Below, piece by piece: positions 17,086 through 27,041 of a DNA stretch of 64,000 bases. How positions within the stretch are numbered: position 1 is the stretch's first letter; each line of letters begins with the position of its first letter. The stretch is from NCBI GenBank assembly GCA_014237855.1, contig JABACD010000011.1:1-64000 (forward strand). Reading direction: 5' to 3'. The position numbers and the translations under genes were made by a program. The notes beneath the pieces are model-generated. The model made no database searches, was not told the origin of the DNA, and was given only the letters and a program-made list of their open reading frames with translations. This DNA comes from Planctomycetota bacterium. GTDB taxonomy: Bacteria > Planctomycetota > UBA1135 > GCA-002686595.

Positions 17086-18111
17086 TCAGGAGCCCTCGCC
17101 TGAGGAGCTGGCGCCCTTCTCGGCTGCCTCACGGCGCGCTTCCCGCCTCCTCTCCTGGGCCCCTGTCGGTAGCCGAGGCCCCGGCTGCCCACTCCCATCA
17201 TCCGTGGAGAACAGGCCCGTGTCCTTGAACTCCTCGCGAAGCCCTAGAGCAGCCTCGCGGTACTTCTCCTCCACGCGAGGTGGATTATTACCAAGCTCCT
17301 TGCTCCCGAACTCGAGGGCACTCGTGTAGTAGGTCTGTGCCGCCAGGTGGTCTCCAGCCAGCAACTCGACATCCGCCAGCAACTCCCAGGCCCGCCAATC
17401 TTCAGGCGAGTCTCCGAGGACCTCGTTGCACAGCGCCCTGATCTCTCCGAGCTCCGAAGTCCCCTCCAGCAGCATGACTCGCGCCAGCTCCCGGCGGATG
17501 GCGGGGTTCTCAGGCTCTGCCTCGAGCAGCCTGACAAAGATCTCCCTGGCGCCAGCGATCTCACCTGTCTCGGTGAGGATCAGGGCCAGGTTGTAGTCGA
17601 TGTCCGCGCCCTTGACGCCAGCCTCTCGCGCCCTCCGGAACTCGCGCTTGGCATCTTCAAGGTTGCCAATGCCTCCATGCGTCAGCGCAATGTCGAGAGC
17701 CAAGAGCTGGTCACTCCCACCTCTCGCCCTTGCTGCGAGTAGGACCTTCAGTGCTTCCTCCCTGAGGCCGATCGAGGAGTAGGCGCCTGCAAGTAGCAGG
17801 CTCGACTCTACAGAGTCCGGGTGCTCCGCAATGGTCTGCTTGAGGATCTTCACCGCCTTGGGAATCTCGTTCTGCATGAGACGAACCTCTGCCAGCAGGC
17901 GAGCATGAACAAGGGAGATCGTGTTCGCATCAAACCTTGGCTGAAGGGCTGCCACAAGACCTTCAAGGTCGCCCTCGCGTGCGAGGGCATCGATGTCAAG
18001 GGGCTGGCGGACCGCAGTGCTATCCCCCTCTCCATGGCTCACGCTCCCCCCATCACCGCAAGCAGTGACGAGATATACAAAAAGCAAAAGCGGTAGCACG
18101 AGGCGACTCAT
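17086..18111 (-). CDS. TPR-repeat lipoprotein
   Basis: 341 residues from the ATG at 18111, chosen because it opens a lipoprotein signal (MSRLVLPLLLFVYLVTAC, lipobox Cys about 18); the frame is open to 18252. The mature protein is helical with about six TPR-like units, e.g. IPKAVKILKQTIAEHPDSVE, then SSLLLAGAYSSIGLREEALK, and REIFVRLLEAEPENPAIRRE. The last 60 residues are charged and low-complexity. TPR proteins act as protein-protein scaffolds; the partner is unknown. It lies between a YPEFDN-domain protein and an FG-GAP protein on the same strand. Confidence 0.85.
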   Translation of the reverse strand: MSRLVLPLLLFVYLVTACGDGGSVSHGEGDSTAVRQPLDIDALAREGDLEGLVAALQPRFDANTISLVHARLLAEVRLMQNEIPKAVKILKQTIAEHPDSVESSLLLAGAYSSIGLREEALKVLLAARARGGSDQLLALDIALTHGGIGNLEDAKREFRRAREAGVKGADIDYNLALILTETGEIAGAREIFVRLLEAEPENPAIRRELARVMLLEGTSELGEIRALCNEVLGDSPEDWRAWELLADVELLAGDHLAAQTYYTSALEFGSKELGNNPPRVEEKYREAALGLREEFKDTGLFSTDDGSGQPGPRLPTGAQERRREARREAAEKGASSSGEGS

Positions 18112-18271
18112 GATCTTGAGGGGAGTGCGGGTCGAGGTGAGGCGAGAGGAGACTGCAGAACAACAAGTGCCCGGTGAAGTATCACCCGACATGGGGGCGT
18201 AGGCCCACAAAAGCGGCCATATTTGGGTACTTTCGGCGCCATCTCTGGGCATTCAGCTGTGGTGTACAGGC

Positions 18272-20893
18272 CTAGTTTCCACTCTGAGAACGAGGCAAGA
18301 GCACTCCGCCAGGCTGACTGCAAAGTTCGAAGGCCAGGTCCGCAGCACCATGATCCCCGATCCTCTCGATGACCACTGCCAGGAACGCAGGGTCCGAGAT
18401 CGAGGTGCTCTGAGAACTGGCCAGCGCACCATTGATACGAATCCACCCGGACTCCAGGTAGGTGGCGCCCATGACCTCAGCGGGGTCCGAGTTGGTGAAA
18501 TTGGCCAGGAACGAATGATCGAACACGCTGGAGATCTCTGCCAGTGAGGTCTTGTCCCAGCACGAGAAGGTGTATTCCAACGAGAAGCCCTCTTCATTGT
18601 CGTTGTAGACCAGGAAATCGAGGGTCGTTTCGAAGTGCACTCCACCGGTCAAGGAGACAAGGATCAGCTCGTTCAGGATGTATGGACCTCCGGGCTCCAT
18701 GTAACCCTGGCCGAAGAACCGAGGCACATGGATCGCATCTGGGGCTTGTTCGTACTCGACGCCATCGAGATCACGCAGGCCGTCAAGGTCCAGGTCAGTG
18801 ACCTGCCCGGTTGCACCGACGCCCTGGAATGACACGGCATTGATTCCGTACTCGATGGCCCCGACTCTGCCCCTGGCCGGAGCATTGGTCTTGCATTCAA
18901 CACAGTCCTTTTCACTCTGAATGATGAATACCTGGCCTATGAGTGAGTTATTGACGATGGGCTCGTTGGTCACCGCATCCTTCGCGAAGGCGTAGACGAA
19001 TCCACGACCCTCGTTCGGATTGTGCTCACTGGTCAGGACGGAGAGTGTGTCATTGGCCGTCAGGTACTCGGTGCGATTGAACTCACTGCAATCGTCCCCG
19101 TCGATATAGACGAACTCAACCGCGATGACGGGAGACCCGGACGCATCAACATTCGTAATCGAGAGCACAGTCGCAGATCCGGAGTCATTGTCGTACTCGG
19201 GGAAGACCAACAAGCTGCCCGCTGCTCGGCGATCGATCTGGATGCAGTCATCGGGACCGATATTCTCCCCATCCACGCTCAGGTCGAAGAGCACAGGCGA
19301 GGCCTGGCTGGCGGAAGAGCGCAAGAAGAGGACCTCTACTTCGAGGAATCTGCCAGTCTGCGCTATTCCCGCCCCGTTTGCTGTCGGAATGAAGGCCTGC
19401 GACTGAAGGCCCAGGATCGACTCCGCTGATCGTACTGACACCTCCAGGGAGGAGCCTGCGGGTACGCTCTCATTCCAGGCTGTGTTCGTCCAGCTGGTGC
19501 CACGCTGGCCACCATCGCTCACCACCGTCCAGCTTCCTTCGAGGCTGATCACCTCGACGATCTTGGGGCCGATCATGTCGCTGGGGTTGTAGGGTTGAGA
19601 GCCGGGGCGCAGGGCAACCGTCATGTCGACCATGTTGCTCGTGGGGTCGATTCTCATCGCATCATCAGACCCCTGGTTCACGACCCACATCATTCCATTC
19701 TTGTCCATTGCGAGACCTCGCGGCTGGCTGCCCGCTGTGATCGTTGCAATCGGATTGGCTGAGCTGTCCAGCCGCAAGACCTGGTTGTTACCAGAAGAGG
19801 CGACCCAGATCTCACCCGTGAGCTGATCGATGAAGATGTCGTGGAGCTGCGATGCTCCCGCCAGATTGAACAGCTGTACCTGGACGCCATCCGGGCTGAC
19901 GCGTGCCAGCTGAGTGCCTCCTGCAGTCCAGATGAACCCATCCGGTGCCACCGAGATCCCGCGCACGTTGCTCTGAACATTCGTACAGGTGGCCGCAGCC
20001 CCCCCCGGCACGTCGAGTCGGTACACCTGGCCCTCGAATTCCGAGGTAGACCACATCACACCGCTACCATCGAAGAGTCCTGCATAGCCCCCACACCCAG
20101 GGGGAATGGCGGGTGTGTTGGAGAGAATTGCCCCGGTAGCCCCGTCAATTTGATCGAAGGAGGTTGGAAAGGTCGGATAACCCCCAGCCCAGAGGTTCTT
20201 GCTGGAATCGATGGCCAGGTGTCGAATTCGCTGCGGTTGAGTCCGTTGAAAGATCAGGGTGCACTCATCCACTGCGTCCTGCACGAGGCCATTGGGACCA
20301 CCCAGACCATCCGTGACATTCGGCCAGGCGAGTACGTCTCCGAGTCCCCTGGAGGTCCGAATCAGGCCATCACCGTCGCGATCCACACAGGTGTTGCAGG
20401 CGAAGGGTCCCTTCAGATACTCACCCATGGGATTGGGCGTGCCATCGGCGTCGACTCGGGTTCCCCCGGCAATCAACCCGAACTTGGCGACCGATCCGAA
20501 GACCTCGCCCCGCTGACCGCCCTCGAGGCGATTACCGATCCAGACATCTCCATCGACCACACTCGTCGCACGGGACGGATCTCCGGCCATGCCCGCTGGC
20601 ATGCTGCGCTGCTCCGAGAGCACCTCACCGGTTTCCGTGTTGATCCGTACCACGGTGTTCAGACCACCACAGGCAACGCTCAGCACCGAGAATGGCTCCT
20701 GCTCATCCAGCTGAAGCTGATCCGTGTTGGGAGCATCGTGGTTGACCTGGACCAGCACTCCGAGATCGAAGTCTGCGTCGGTCGTGTAGGTACGGGATTG
20801 AGAGTAGGCAGCGGTGCCCAGGGTCAGGATGCAAGCAACCTGCGCCAGGCCGGCCCGCCCCACCATGCGGGTCGAATTGGATTGTCGATTCAT
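18272..20893 (-). CDS. Secreted propeller protein with YPEFDN-family C-terminal domain (paralogue 4)
   Basis: 873 residues from the ATG at 20893 (GGAGGA 12 nt upstream); signal peptide ends near AAYSQ (about 32). Residues about 35-480 form an NHL/SMP-30/streptogramin-lyase-like propeller with blades such as ISVAPDGFIWTAGGTQLARV, IFIDQLTGEIWVASSGNNQV and LAMDKNGMMWVVNQGSDDAM; streptogramin lyases have such blades but here I see only the fold. Residues about 480-555 are a small beta domain. From about 560 (SLLVFPEYDN) to the end (PRSQSGN) is the same domain as in the genes at 2567, 9152 and 11379, with an extra Cys pair insertion (KDCVECKTN). Extracellular; function unknown. Confidence 0.83.
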   Translation of the reverse strand: MNRQSNSTRMVGRAGLAQVACILTLGTAAYSQSRTYTTDADFDLGVLVQVNHDAPNTDQLQLDEQEPFSVLSVACGGLNTVVRINTETGEVLSEQRSMPAGMAGDPSRATSVVDGDVWIGNRLEGGQRGEVFGSVAKFGLIAGGTRVDADGTPNPMGEYLKGPFACNTCVDRDGDGLIRTSRGLGDVLAWPNVTDGLGGPNGLVQDAVDECTLIFQRTQPQRIRHLAIDSSKNLWAGGYPTFPTSFDQIDGATGAILSNTPAIPPGCGGYAGLFDGSGVMWSTSEFEGQVYRLDVPGGAAATCTNVQSNVRGISVAPDGFIWTAGGTQLARVSPDGVQVQLFNLAGASQLHDIFIDQLTGEIWVASSGNNQVLRLDSSANPIATITAGSQPRGLAMDKNGMMWVVNQGSDDAMRIDPTSNMVDMTVALRPGSQPYNPSDMIGPKIVEVISLEGSWTVVSDGGQRGTSWTNTAWNESVPAGSSLEVSVRSAESILGLQSQAFIPTANGAGIAQTGRFLEVEVLFLRSSASQASPVLFDLSVDGENIGPDDCIQIDRRAAGSLLVFPEYDNDSGSATVLSITNVDASGSPVIAVEFVYIDGDDCSEFNRTEYLTANDTLSVLTSEHNPNEGRGFVYAFAKDAVTNEPIVNNSLIGQVFIIQSEKDCVECKTNAPARGRVGAIEYGINAVSFQGVGATGQVTDLDLDGLRDLDGVEYEQAPDAIHVPRFFGQGYMEPGGPYILNELILVSLTGGVHFETTLDFLVYNDNEEGFSLEYTFSCWDKTSLAEISSVFDHSFLANFTNSDPAEVMGATYLESGWIRINGALASSQSTSISDPAFLAVVIERIGDHGAADLAFELCSQPGGVLLPRSQSGN

Positions 20894-21540
20894 CGGTCTC
20901 TGGTGTCCTCCAAACCAGGAATTGATCCCCCGTGGATCCCCCCTCTCGAGACACCAGGACGACGCCAATCAGAGCTCCAACCGGCCCCCATGGGGCCTGG
21001 AACGGGCGATCGCCCTCCTCCCAGTACGCGTCGAAACGACTCGCAAGCTGCTGCTCTCTCGGTGTCGCCCCCCTTTGACGGTCTCTCGATCGCAAGGAAA
21101 ATACGGGGACGAAACGCCCGCACTAAAGGCGGTCGCTAGGATATTGCATTGAGGAGCTAGAATTCTGTCAAGGCCCAAACCGACCTTCTCACCACCAAAA
21201 CACTACGAAGTCCTAATTAGATGCCCTCCTCGGCACGGTTGATTACAAGAGCAACGCGAGGATCTCGTGAGCGGCGAGGCGTGCTTCTCGGAGGATTCAG
21301 CGAACACTCACTAGGTCCCCACACCCGGCTCTCCCCCCCCGAGCTAGAATCCAGCCACTCCCGCAGGAGTGCGGTGTGCTTTTCCCAGATCACACCGGGC
21401 AAACCTCAATTCCAGGGCCGCCGTCAGCTCGGCGCCTCGGATCCCTATTTTTCTCATGCGGATGACGGTGTACAGACGCCCCCATCCGCCCCCCCTAAAG
21501 AAACCCTTCCGACTTCCCGTCTCCCCAGACAGGCTTCTCC
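20894..21540. other. Divergent intergenic region
   Basis: 647 nt between two divergent exported-protein genes. CTGGTGTC (20900-20907) and GACACCAG (20950-20957) form an inverted repeat with a long loop next to the 20893 start. CCCCCCTAAAG...CCTTCC near 21490-21510 loosely resembles the shared element at 10305 and 12749 and is about 40 nt from the 21541 start. The ORFs here show no sensible protein. Confidence 0.45.
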
Positions 21541-24003
21541 ATGAATTACCAGCACTTGAAAGCCCTGCCCTTCGCCCTGGGTGCTCTGGCCCTCACAGGA
21601 TCCAGCTCTGCGCAAGACAGCACGTCTCTACTGAACACCTTGCCAGGTGACTCTCTAGACCCCACAAGCACCACAGAGCAAGTCAACGACTACATCGTGG
21701 ATGTAACAGCCTTCAAGTCCTCCGATGGTCGGGTGTATGGCGTCGCCCCCATCTCCAAGGCTGGCTGGGATTTCTTCGCCCCGAACTTCTTCACGGCATC
21801 GATCAGCTCGCAGTCAATCAGTCGGCGCACGAAGACGGGCGTGCCCTTTGCACGTAGCAGCTACAGTTCCTGGAACGCTCCCGGCACAGGAGTGAATGGT
21901 GATGCCACCCGTAATAACCCCGGTACACCCGTCTCCACAGCCGGCCTCAACGGAAACCAGTTCGGGTACGCCTTTTCGCAGTTCAGTTCCGATGATCCGA
22001 ATAGCCCTTCGATTAACTTCAACAGTATCGTCGGCGGCGTCGTCAACTACGAGATCGATACACCCTCACGTCTTTACGTCTCCCGCGTCATGGGAGCCGG
22101 CAACGACGGCAACTGGCAGTGCAACGTCTCCCAGTTTGGATTCGGTGCAGTCGATGCCGACGGATGGGTCTCGGTACGCGCAGACGGCTTCGGTTCGGGC
22201 AACTGTGGCGGCTTCACGGCCTTCACAGGGAACAACTACTTCATCATTGATCTTCTGAGCCGTAACGCGGGAGTCGTCAACATCCTCAGCCAATCTGGCG
22301 CTGCGGACACAGGCGTCCACGCCCTGGTGGAGAGCACCACCACCCACGGTCCTCCCACCATGATCCCCAGCGCAGTCACGAGTGGCACGCCGATCCTCCT
22401 CGGCGCAAACTTCAGTGCCCAGCAGGTTTACGGCTCAGGGCCCATGACAGCCACCAGCGCCCACTTCTCGGGCGGCGTCGCTGATCATCGCGGCCAGGTC
22501 AGCTACTGCGAGAACAACTTCAGCAGCATCTTCGGTGCCTCCGCGACCAATGGCTCCGCCGCCATGCTCGGCAAGCCTGGCGGCACCACGGCCCTGCTCG
22601 TCTGGGGCCTGGCCTCAAGCGGGGCACCCGTTGGCTCGATCGCGCTCAACTACCCCGGCAATGCATCGATCATGGATCCCGAGACTGGCTGGCAGCCGGC
22701 AGCGGGCACCGCGAGCTTTGCCAACTACTACTCCTCGGTCCCCTTCCGGGGAGGCACCGGTCAGGTAGCCGTTGGAAGCGATCAGGCAGGGCGCATGCTC
22801 GTCGCCGCTCAGGCTCACCATGCTGACTTCGTCTCCACCTCCAACCCCGACAACATGATCGCGGTGGCGAGGACCAACGGCACAAGCACCGAGTGGGTCG
22901 TCGCCGCCTACACCATCGGGAACGATGGCAAGCCTGTCTACGGTAGCTTCGGCACAAACCTTGTCGGCAAGCTCGTCGCCAACGAGGCGGGCGCCACGTC
23001 TCCTGCAGGCCCCTCGATCTCCTCGCCGATGATCGATTCGGTTGGAAACATCTACTTCAACGCTCGCGTCGAGATGAACGGCGAGGCTTTCTACAGAGAC
23101 AGTCTGGTCCGCGCGATCTACGACGCAGACAACTTCGAGTATCGCCTCGAGTTGGTCATGAGCGAGGGAGATGTCTTCCAGGGTGCAAACTCGACGAAGA
23201 ACTACCAGGTGAACTTCCTCTCGGTCTCCGGCAACTCGGGCAGCTCTCCCAGCGCGCCCTGGTCGCAGAACATCAACCAGCATGCTTACAACGGGCTGGA
23301 TCCCGCCACGCTTGACCCCGCCAGCACGGAGACCCTCGGCGGTCTCGTGATTCAGGCCACGATCGTCTACGACATCAACGACGATGGCATGTACGAGCGC
23401 CAGTCCGTGAACCCTGCGTCGCCCGACCAGGACTACCAGACACTGCTCTACATCACCAGCGCTGAGGACTGCAACAACAACGGTGTCCCCGACGATCTCG
23501 ACCTGGCCAACGGCACCAGCACCGACCTGGACATGGATGGGATTCCGGACGAGTGCGGGGCTGGCTCCGCCTACTGCTTCGGAACCTTCGGCACCTGCCC
23601 CTGCGGCAACGGCGCAGGCCTGGACGAGGGCTGCCAGAACTCCTCTGGCCTTGGGGCCCAGGTCTTCTCCAACGGCACCGCGAGCATTGGAGCCGACAAC
23701 CTCGGCTTCGACGCCTCTCAGGTACCTGGAGGCAAGCCCTGCCTGCTCTTCTCAGGTGACCTCTCTGTCAACCTGCTCTTCGGCGACGGTATCCGCTGCG
23801 TCGGGGGTGCCATCAAGCGCCTCGGTGTGAGGATCTCCAGTGGCTCGGGAACCGCCTCCTGGGCGCCCAGTCTGCAGGCTGACGGAGGCTGGGGTAGCGG
23901 AGACACCCGCTACTTCCAGGTCTGGTTCCGTGACCCCACCGGCGCTCCCTGCGGCTCTGGCTTCAACGTGAGCAGCGCACTGCAGGTCGACTTCACCCCC
24001 TAG
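21541..24003 (+). CDS. Large secreted protein with dockerin-like calcium loop and Cys-rich planctomycete tail domain
   Basis: 820 residues with a signal peptide (MNYQHLKALPFALGALALTG, cleavage near SSAQ). Residues about 30-640 form a beta-rich region without a recognised family; it includes VSRVMGAGNDGNWQCNVSQF and many Ser/Asn/Gly turns. Residues about 643-675 hold two calcium-loop motifs (DCNNNGVPDDLDL and DLDMDGIPDECG) like dockerin/thrombospondin type-3 repeats. The last 145 residues start AYCFG then CPCGN and GCQNSSGLGA and end in a beta-rich tail, a C-terminal domain I know from many secreted Saltatorellus-type planctomycete proteins. Probably cell-surface or secreted; function unknown. 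Single gene with a terminator. Confidence 0.83.
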   Translation: MNYQHLKALPFALGALALTGSSSAQDSTSLLNTLPGDSLDPTSTTEQVNDYIVDVTAFKSSDGRVYGVAPISKAGWDFFAPNFFTASISSQSISRRTKTGVPFARSSYSSWNAPGTGVNGDATRNNPGTPVSTAGLNGNQFGYAFSQFSSDDPNSPSINFNSIVGGVVNYEIDTPSRLYVSRVMGAGNDGNWQCNVSQFGFGAVDADGWVSVRADGFGSGNCGGFTAFTGNNYFIIDLLSRNAGVVNILSQSGAADTGVHALVESTTTHGPPTMIPSAVTSGTPILLGANFSAQQVYGSGPMTATSAHFSGGVADHRGQVSYCENNFSSIFGASATNGSAAMLGKPGGTTALLVWGLASSGAPVGSIALNYPGNASIMDPETGWQPAAGTASFANYYSSVPFRGGTGQVAVGSDQAGRMLVAAQAHHADFVSTSNPDNMIAVARTNGTSTEWVVAAYTIGNDGKPVYGSFGTNLVGKLVANEAGATSPAGPSISSPMIDSVGNIYFNARVEMNGEAFYRDSLVRAIYDADNFEYRLELVMSEGDVFQGANSTKNYQVNFLSVSGNSGSSPSAPWSQNINQHAYNGLDPATLDPASTETLGGLVIQATIVYDINDDGMYERQSVNPASPDQDYQTLLYITSAEDCNNNGVPDDLDLANGTSTDLDMDGIPDECGAGSAYCFGTFGTCPCGNGAGLDEGCQNSSGLGAQVFSNGTASIGADNLGFDASQVPGGKPCLLFSGDLSVNLLFGDGIRCVGGAIKRLGVRISSGSGTASWAPSLQADGGWGSGDTRYFQVWFRDPTGAPCGSGFNVSSALQVDFTP

Positions 24004-24052
24004 GTCGCCCAGCGTCCCGCTCCCCGGACTCCGTCCGAGGAGCCCAAGCCCA

Positions 24053-24093
24053 GGGAGGGGCCCGCCTCAACGCGGGCCCCTCCCTTCTTCTCT
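24053..24093 (+). terminator. Intrinsic terminator of the 820-residue secreted protein gene
   Basis: A perfect 13 bp stem (GGGAGGGGCCCGC, 24053-24065, with 24072-24084), a 6 nt loop and a following TTCTTCTCT pyrimidine run, 50 nt past the stop. Confidence 0.82.
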
Positions 24094-24207
24094 GGTCAGG
24101 TACCTCCTGGAAGGCGGCGCGGCCGGATCGAGACTTGATGCTCGACCCGGCCGCTGCCATTACCCCCCCGACCGGATTCCACAACGGCCTGGGAGTGTCT
24201 TCGTGTT

Positions 24208-24519
24208 TCAGTCTCGTTGCGTCCTACGCGCAAGACTCCGTGCGCCGATGTCGATGTAGCGCGTCTCGCTGACTGCGGGCCTCGACGGATGCTGGGTGCT
24301 CTCGAGCTGCCAGCTGTAGGGTGCTGGCATGTAGCCATCTGACGGCATGAGCTGTTCGCAGGCCCCCAGATCCAGGTAGTGATCGACTGGAACCTCACAG
24401 CCCGCATGAACAGGGATCTCCAGTCGAGCTGCAGGTGCATGGACGCTCGCGGGACGGGCCAAGGTCACGCCGCAGACCAGGGCTGCCAGCAAGGTGAAGC
24501 TGCTCCTGTTTCTCGTCAC
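24208..24519 (-). CDS. Small secreted protein coupled to the CARDB lipoprotein gene
   Basis: 103 residues with a signal peptide (SSFTLLAALVCGVTLARPAS) cut near VHA. The mature part of about 75 residues has two Cys (AGCEVP and GACEQL) and no recognised family. Its ATG overlaps the TGA stop of the upstream CARDB gene (ATGA, 24516-24519), so it is probably translated by coupling from the same mRNA and may be exported alongside the CARDB protein. It could be a fortuitous ORF, but the clean signal peptide and the overlap argue for a real gene. Confidence 0.6.
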   Translation of the reverse strand: MTRNRSSFTLLAALVCGVTLARPASVHAPAARLEIPVHAGCEVPVDHYLDLGACEQLMPSDGYMPAPYSWQLESTQHPSRPAVSETRYIDIGARSLARRTQRD

Positions 24520-26915
24520 AGGGTCACCTCCAGGGTGGTCGAGGCGGAGAGGTCATCGTTCGACAGGTTCGAATCGGCGGTCCCCGTGAGAATCGAGACG
24601 ATGCCCCCCACGTACCAGGTACCGACCGTCACTTCAGCCGGTAGGTCGATCTGTGATGATGAGGGTGCCTCGTCGCCGATGGCCAGCGAGGGTGCCGTCA
24701 GACCACTACCCGCCAGGAAGTCGTCGCTGGTGATCTCGGAATCGAGCGAGATGTAGTAGTCCACCCGGTAGCTCTCTGCGTCGAGGTTGCCAACGTTTCG
24801 AACCGTGTGTGAGACCTGGAACTGCCCCCCCAGGGAGACGCTGGCCGGATCAAAACTCAGATCCACCAGGGTCAGGTCGGGCGCCGGCGGAGGTGGAACG
24901 AAGATCTCGATCAGTCCAGGAAGGACCTCGACATTGTTGTCCTCATCCGACTCGAGGATCACGTTCGGGTCGTCGCAGATCGCTCCAAAGTAATAATCGC
25001 CCAACGGCAGCGAAGCATCGAGTGTGTAGGGAAAGCTCTGGGCTGACCCGCTATCGATCCCAAGCTGGAAGATCGTTCGTACGCCGACCAGGAAGTCAGT
25101 GCTCTCGATGACGGAATCCTGAGAGAGATAGAAGCGCACATGAAACTGCGATGCGCTGAGGTCTCCCTCGTTCCTGATGTTGCTCTGGATCGTGAGCACT
25201 CCCCCGGAGAGCACCGAACTCGGCGAGGCCTGCAGGCTACCGACCAGCAGGTCCGCCTGGGGATCGGGGCTTCCAGTAACGTCCAGATGCCCCGCAGCCA
25301 CCAGCAGGTTATTGCCCTCGTCGGGCTCCAGGATCCCCGCCACGTCATCGGCGATGACCCCCACGGTCCATGATCCGATGGGGACACCCGCGGGGACCAC
25401 GAACTCGTTCAGAGCCTCGTCGACGTCTCCCACCCCGAGGCTGCTGATCACTCGTGTCCCGAGCAAGACATCCGAGGTCGTGACCACCTCGTTGTTCGAG
25501 ATGTATGTTCCGACCCTCACGTTTACCGCCGGAACCGTTCCGCTGTTTCGCACGCGCTCGATCACCGTGACCGCCTCCCCTGACTCCACGACGCTTGGGC
25601 CGAAGGACACCGCGGTGGTCTCGAGGTCTGGCATTGGTGGTACCTGTACGACCAGGGTACCCAGCGCAATCACCGTGTTGTTCTCCTCGTTGGATTCGAG
25701 AATGCTCTCCTCGTGGTCTGCCACAGCAGCCACGTGGAAGGTTCCTCCACCCACAACTGCCGGCACAACCAGGGGTGCCGATGTTGAAGAGCCCTCCCCG
25801 ATCGAGAGTCCCGCCAGGGAGCGGAAACCGATCAGGTGGTCTTCCCCATCAATGGTCTCATCCGAGGAGAGGAAGATCCCTACTCGAAAAGGGTCCGCCG
25901 GCATGAGGCCCTGATTGATCACCGTCTCCGAGACTGTCAGTGATTGACCAGCATCCAAGGCGTTGGGGCTGAAGGTGAGCTCCGTCATGCGCAGATCCGG
26001 ACGGGGAGGAGCTGTCACGGTCAGCGGCTGAGCGGCCAGCCCCGTGTTGTTGAACTCGTCGGACTCATTTTGAATCCCACCTACATCCGCCAGAGCACCC
26101 ACGAACCAGGTTCCAGGAGTGGTCGCAGCTGGCACGGTGAGCTGCCCTGACAGCTGGGTGATCTCCCCGGCTCCCAGGAATGGAACGCTTCGCAGCCCAA
26201 GCAGGACATCGCCAGGAGTGATGGTCGCATCCAGTGAGAGGTAGATTCCAATCTGGAATGAAGTCGCGTCCCCTACCCCGACGTTCTGAGTGGTGTCACT
26301 GACCTCTACAAGCTGTCCAGCCTCGACCTGAGACACATTCACGGTGACCAGGTTCACGCTCAGGTCAGGGGCCGGCACCGTGGAGACCTCCAGGGTCTGA
26401 AAGGCGACCTGGACGTTATCCGCTTCGTTTCCTTCCGCCACCTCCCCGGCTCTGTCCACGATGACCCCCAGATACCAGAGCCCCTCACTCAGGGTGGGAG
26501 GCAGCGTCAGGAAGCCCCCGCCAACCGAGGTCTCACCCGGATTCAGGCCGGCGATCGAGCGCATGCCAATCAAGGTGTCAGCGCTTGTGATGAACGGATC
26601 GAGGGAGAGGTAGATCTCGACATCGAATCCTGCCGCAGTCCCCGCGCCGTCATTCTTGATGATGTCGACGGCGTAGATCGTCTCCCCGATGTTCGCTTGC
26701 GAGGGGGAGAAGGTGACGGACTCGATCAGGAGCTCAGGGTCGCCCGAGGAAGTCGAGCCCGAGGAGCCCCCGGATCCACCACCTCCTCCTCCGCAGGAAG
26801 CAAGCGCGAGAATTGACAGGCCTGTCGTGAAGAGCGGTGTCCTGACTCGGGACCCGCGCCCCCTACTCCTTACCGTAGGGGGCTGTGCGCACTTCTCCTG
26901 TCTCTGTCCTCGCAT
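24516..26915 (-). CDS. CARDB-repeat lipoprotein
   Basis: 799 residues. A basic N-terminus (RSRGRGSRVR) leads into a hydrophobic segment and lipobox LALASC (Cys about 41), followed by a Gly/Ser linker. Six CARDB units of about 120 residues make up the rest, each with a PDL or ADL opening, S-x-x-x-x-x-G, a middle strand such as FDVEIYLSLDP, and an ending like GTWYVGAIADxxxxxxE-x-[DN]-E-x-N-N. CARDB domains are extracellular Ig-like adhesion modules of bacteria. The repeat is typical of long cell-surface stalks; the ligand is unknown. The start is the first ATG; no better internal start exists (the internal Val codons are GTC and GTA). Confidence 0.88.
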   Translation of the reverse strand: MRGQRQEKCAQPPTVRSRGRGSRVRTPLFTTGLSILALASCGGGGGGSGGSSGSTSSGDPELLIESVTFSPSQANIGETIYAVDIIKNDGAGTAAGFDVEIYLSLDPFITSADTLIGMRSIAGLNPGETSVGGGFLTLPPTLSEGLWYLGVIVDRAGEVAEGNEADNVQVAFQTLEVSTVPAPDLSVNLVTVNVSQVEAGQLVEVSDTTQNVGVGDATSFQIGIYLSLDATITPGDVLLGLRSVPFLGAGEITQLSGQLTVPAATTPGTWFVGALADVGGIQNESDEFNNTGLAAQPLTVTAPPRPDLRMTELTFSPNALDAGQSLTVSETVINQGLMPADPFRVGIFLSSDETIDGEDHLIGFRSLAGLSIGEGSSTSAPLVVPAVVGGGTFHVAAVADHEESILESNEENNTVIALGTLVVQVPPMPDLETTAVSFGPSVVESGEAVTVIERVRNSGTVPAVNVRVGTYISNNEVVTTSDVLLGTRVISSLGVGDVDEALNEFVVPAGVPIGSWTVGVIADDVAGILEPDEGNNLLVAAGHLDVTGSPDPQADLLVGSLQASPSSVLSGGVLTIQSNIRNEGDLSASQFHVRFYLSQDSVIESTDFLVGVRTIFQLGIDSGSAQSFPYTLDASLPLGDYYFGAICDDPNVILESDEDNNVEVLPGLIEIFVPPPPAPDLTLVDLSFDPASVSLGGQFQVSHTVRNVGNLDAESYRVDYYISLDSEITSDDFLAGSGLTAPSLAIGDEAPSSSQIDLPAEVTVGTWYVGGIVSILTGTADSNLSNDDLSASTTLEVTL

Positions 26916-27041
26916 GATGCTGCGATCCCCAGCTGCAAGGGGATCGGGAGCACATCCGAGTCATGCGAACTGACGGGGGCAGATATTGCCCAAGAAACCA
27001 GGCAGGCCCTACGCCTCACCCCGCCGAGGGCGCCCCCTGCC

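Noticed and set aside
19841-21139. 432-codon plus-strand ORF
   Set aside because: Antisense to the propeller/YPEFDN protein, whose blades and signal peptide are clear.
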